Shown here: piece by piece, positions 61,302 through 64,000 of the stretch
Layout of the letters: each line of letters opens with the position of its first letter
How positions within the stretch are numbered: position 1 is the first letter of the stretch
From: PHAA01 sp964457945
Lineage (GTDB): Bacteria > Bacillota > Syntrophomonadia > Syntrophomonadales > Syntrophomonadaceae
DNA: 64,000 nucleotides
Reading direction: 5' to 3'
NCBI GenBank assembly: GCA_964457945.1
Contig: CAYWFX010000010.1
Location: 17,809-81,808 of the forward strand
Made by a program: the position numbers and the translations under genes
Notes under the pieces: model-generated
The model's input: only the letters and a program-made list of their open reading frames with translations
Told to the model about the DNA's origin: nothing
The model's database searches: none

Positions 61302-61398
61302 CGCGGTGTGGTAGAAGGCTACCATTTCCCGCATGGTAATCAAATATTTTACTTATGATCATGGATATCTTTGTCTGAATCAGGTTATAAGTAGACAC

Positions 61399-61426
61399 AT
61401 TTTCACCTTAATGAGCATAAAATGAT
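61399..61426 (+). promoter_or_regulatory. Near-match sigma-K-type promoter before the two-domain glycosyltransferase
   Basis: AC (context CACA), 17 bases, then CATAAAATG near 61418-61426; the last base differs from CATAnnnTA. It lies about 80 bases before the ATG at 61507. Confidence 0.4.
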
Positions 61427-61506
61427 TAGTGCACTGTGTGCTTCGCAATAGTAAAAGACTAGCTTCACGCCATGTGTTTCAGAAATAGCTGCTTGGAGGT
61501 TAATCT

Positions 61507-63051
61507 ATGGTTGAGCGTATTCTAATAGCCAGTACAGTAAGGCAAAAACCAGCGGTTTTAAAGGAATTTCTTCTGGGGCTGGCTGAGTTGGATTTAAGTG
61601 GCCTCAAGTTTGATTTCCTATTCATTGACAACAATGATGAGGAAGATGCCACCTGGTTATTACAGACTTTTGGGGTACCTGGCAGCACCACCTATCTTGC
61701 CCGTGAAAAGCCCCAACAAGATTATCTTTGTTCGGAACAAACTCATCAATGGACCGGAGATTTAGTTTGGAAAGTAGCCAGTTATAAGGATAGCATCCTG
61801 CAATTTACCAGAGAAAAGGATTATTCTCACGTCTTTCTGGTTGATTCTGATTTGGTTCTGCATCCACAAACTCTAAAGCAGCTGCTCGCGGCCCAAAAGG
61901 ATATTATATCGGAAATATTTTGGACGGAATGGACACCTGGCACAGGCAAGATGCCTCAGGTATGGCTGTCAGGCAATTACAATTTCCGCTATGGTGATCA
62001 GTCATTTAATAATGGAGAAGCCTATCAAAAGGAAGCCAACAGTTTACTGCAGCAATGGCTACTACCGGGAGTCTATGAAGTTGGTGGTTTAGGAGCCTGT
62101 ACACTTGTTTCCTCTCAGGCCATTGCTCGTGGTGTCAGCTTCAAGTGTATCAAAAATGTCGACTATTGGGGGGAAGACCGGCATTTCTGCATTCGCGCTT
62201 CAGTATTGGGCCTGGGGTTATATGTTGATACCCATTACCCTGCCTATCATATTTATAGAGAGTCTGATTTACCTGGAGTAGAGACATACCAAAGATGGAT
62301 TAAGGGAGAAAGCTTAAAAACAGGGATTGGAACCGACTGGAAGCGTAAAAACAGTGGCAATAAGTTAACGCTATCGATGATAGTTCGTAATGAGGCTGGG
62401 CGTTACCTAAGGGAAGTGCTGGAACATGCTAAGCAGTATATAGACAGTGCCGTGATAATTGATGATGCTTCAACTGATAATACTGTGCAAATCTGCCGCG
62501 AGATTCTGGAAGGAATACCGTTCACCATCATTGAACTTGAAGAGTCCTTGTTTAAGACCGAAAACCGCTTGCGTCAAATCCAATGGGAGGAAACTATAAA
62601 AACCAAGCCGGATTGGATTCTAACTCTGGATGCCGATGAGCTTTTTGAGAACCGGGTTTTATCTGAAATCCGTCCCATAATCAACCAGAATCGCTTTGAT
62701 GTTATGTATTTTCGGCTCTATGATTTCTGGAATCAGGACCACTTCCGGGAAGATGACTATTGGCAGGCTCACAATTCCTATCGTCCTCTGCTCGTAAGGT
62801 ATATTCCAGATCAAAAATATATTTGGCAGGATACCCCATTACACTGCGGACGACTACCCGCCAATATTCAGGAGCTTCCGGGAGCCGCTTCAAATCTGCG
62901 AGTTAAGCATCTGGGATGGTCAAAACCTGAAGACCGGGAATTAAAATATCGGCGCTATCTGGACCTAGATCCTGAAGGACAGTACGGTATTATGGAACAA
63001 TACCAATCTATTCTCGATCCACAGCCCCGGTTGGTCAAATGGGAAGAATGA
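61507..63051 (+). CDS. Two-domain glycosyltransferase
   Basis: A 514-residue fusion of two GT-A domains. The N-terminal part (1-270) has ILIASTVRQKPAVLKEFLLGL and HVFLVDSDLVLHPQTLK, where DSD is a likely metal site. The C-terminal part (280-514) is GT2: KLTLSMIVRNEAGRYLREVL, AVIIDDASTDNTVQIC and ILTLDADELFE. Bifunctional GTs of this kind can add two sugars in sequence. GGAGG precedes the ATG. Its acceptor is unknown. Confidence 0.82.
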   Translation: MVERILIASTVRQKPAVLKEFLLGLAELDLSGLKFDFLFIDNNDEEDATWLLQTFGVPGSTTYLAREKPQQDYLCSEQTHQWTGDLVWKVASYKDSILQFTREKDYSHVFLVDSDLVLHPQTLKQLLAAQKDIISEIFWTEWTPGTGKMPQVWLSGNYNFRYGDQSFNNGEAYQKEANSLLQQWLLPGVYEVGGLGACTLVSSQAIARGVSFKCIKNVDYWGEDRHFCIRASVLGLGLYVDTHYPAYHIYRESDLPGVETYQRWIKGESLKTGIGTDWKRKNSGNKLTLSMIVRNEAGRYLREVLEHAKQYIDSAVIIDDASTDNTVQICREILEGIPFTIIELEESLFKTENRLRQIQWEETIKTKPDWILTLDADELFENRVLSEIRPIINQNRFDVMYFRLYDFWNQDHFREDDYWQAHNSYRPLLVRYIPDQKYIWQDTPLHCGRLPANIQELPGAASNLRVKHLGWSKPEDRELKYRRYLDLDPEGQYGIMEQYQSILDPQPRLVKWEE

Positions 63052-63093
63052 TTAAGCCGGGTTTTCTTTAGAATTTAGGAAAGCGGGTGAACC

Positions 63094-63933
63094 ATGCCAC
63101 GTATAGCCCATACCTTACCACTGCTTATTGCAGATGAAAAGGATATTAACATGATGCTAACTGCTCTAATAACTCTTGCAGAAAGCGATCCGGGTGGTTT
63201 ACTAGTGCTTTTCAATCAGGGATTAATTCCCAATGAGGAATTGCTGCCCATTCTGAAAAGCGTAAACTTGCATTCAATCATTCTCGGAAATGGTGATAAT
63301 GTTGGCATTCCAAGGGGCCGGCAAAGTTGTTTTGAGTATATCTGGAATGCTCATCCTAATATATCCTATATATCGGAGATCCATGTTGATATGCTTTTCC
63401 CCAAAGATTGGATCAATGTACTGGTCACTTATCTTGAAAACCACGATGAACCAATGATATGCCCGGGAATAATGACTTCAAGCGGAGAATTGCATCCGGA
63501 ATATACTGTTGGAATAAGCTCTGGAGGTATTCCGCTCGGTGATATAAATAAAATGCATGCTGTACTTCAAGCCTTTACTTACCCCGGCGTGGTCGAAGGA
63601 TTTGTTCACCCGGTAATACACAAAGCACAAGCACTAAAATCGGTAGGCGGTTATGATACCAGATTTTTGACTGGACTACAAGGATATGAAGATGACAGTC
63701 TGCTGTTGGGTTATAGATATTATATGGGTACGCGAATCAACTGGCTGCCCAAATGTTGCTTGAAAACCAGGGTGTACCATGCTACCATGGCTCAGCGAAA
63801 TAAGGTAAAGTTTACCCCGGATGAAAACCTGAGAGGGTTGATTTCCCAATATGGCGTAGAAGGAATTAAGCAACTGGGAAACATCTATCCTCATAATGAA
63901 GAATTTAAAATGCTTCTCGGAAAAATTCTATAG
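63094..63933 (+). CDS. Glycosyltransferase-like protein (GT2-related)
   Basis: A 279-residue GT-A-like protein. ISEIHVDMLFPKDWINVLV holds a possible metal site, and VGGYDTRFLTGLQGYEDDSLLLGYRYYMG resembles the GT2 acceptor-site ED motif. It follows the two-domain glycosyltransferase by 42 bases and likely shares its transcript. The remaining 67 bases of the window show no further gene. Confidence 0.75.
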   Translation: MPRIAHTLPLLIADEKDINMMLTALITLAESDPGGLLVLFNQGLIPNEELLPILKSVNLHSIILGNGDNVGIPRGRQSCFEYIWNAHPNISYISEIHVDMLFPKDWINVLVTYLENHDEPMICPGIMTSSGELHPEYTVGISSGGIPLGDINKMHAVLQAFTYPGVVEGFVHPVIHKAQALKSVGGYDTRFLTGLQGYEDDSLLLGYRYYMGTRINWLPKCCLKTRVYHATMAQRNKVKFTPDENLRGLISQYGVEGIKQLGNIYPHNEEFKMLLGKIL

Positions 63934-64000
63934 AACCCACCCATGTTGAACCGCTCCCTGTCAAGTAGACAGACTAAAAAACAAAACTTTTCCCTGGGCT

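Noticed and set aside
1..64000. tRNA, rRNA, insertion sequences and common riboswitches
   Set aside because: None was recognised on either strand by reading; a covariance-model scan would be needed to exclude small RNAs.

Overview
The window looks like a chromosomal segment from a low-GC, spore-forming member of the Clostridia. The evidence is Gram-positive ribosome binding sites with frequent TTG and GTG starts, a YhcN/YlaJ-type sporulation lipoprotein, LCP and OmpR-type regulators, and two genes that only make sense if UGA is read as selenocysteine. A Syntrophomonadaceae-like anaerobe is my best guess. This is an inference from gene content; no rRNA or tRNA was found to anchor it.

Left part (1-28.8 kb), general functions: a TetR regulator divergent from a chemotaxis receptor; a MobB + BtuCD-type ABC importer + THEP1-like NTPase cluster that fits molybdate/tungstate or cofactor supply; an MFS exporter; a large-serine-recombinase remnant that lacks its catalytic domain; an LCP protein; a sporulation lipoprotein; a guanylate-kinase-like/DUF1653 fusion; a soluble chemotaxis transducer; an OmpR/histidine kinase pair; a HesB/IscA-like selenoprotein split by an in-frame UGA; a six-PAS histidine kinase with two response regulators (one HD-GYP); a papain-type peptidase; and a MacAB-type export system.

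Right part (28.9-64 kb), one surface-glycan and fibre island. It holds (a) small beta-rich surface proteins (28960-30503, 49713, 50734, 60570); (b) sugar-nucleotide synthesis: GMD-like dehydratase, SDR, a three-domain heptose enzyme plus heptose kinase (a complete GDP-D-glycero-D-manno-heptose route in two ORFs), UGD, UDP-GlcA 4-epimerase, GalE-like epimerase, a ColD-like PLP dehydratase with His in place of Lys, and a GDP-fucose/colitose-synthase-like SDR; (c) about ten glycosyltransferases, three of them GT2-TPR paralogues; and (d) a 1456-residue protein made of a Cys/Pro-rich leader, exactly 55 tandem units of 21 or 28 residues (all multiples of seven), and a beta-rich Cys-containing tail. 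A solitary ABC ATPase with a degenerate signature lies just behind it.

The main hypothesis is that the island builds a glycosylated spore-surface fibre. Six upstream regions carry a perfect match to the sigma-K pattern AC-(16/17)-CATAnnnTA, and several more have near matches, on both strands. These lie in front of the fibre, the small surface proteins, gmd, the main glycosyltransferase operon and the divergent sugar-nucleotide operon. By analogy with BclA-type exosporium filaments, the fibre would be leader + repetitive stalk + globular tip, with Ser/Thr of the SPTIG motifs as possible glycan sites. A second hidden selenoprotein (DUF1858-like) sits at 61062-61262.
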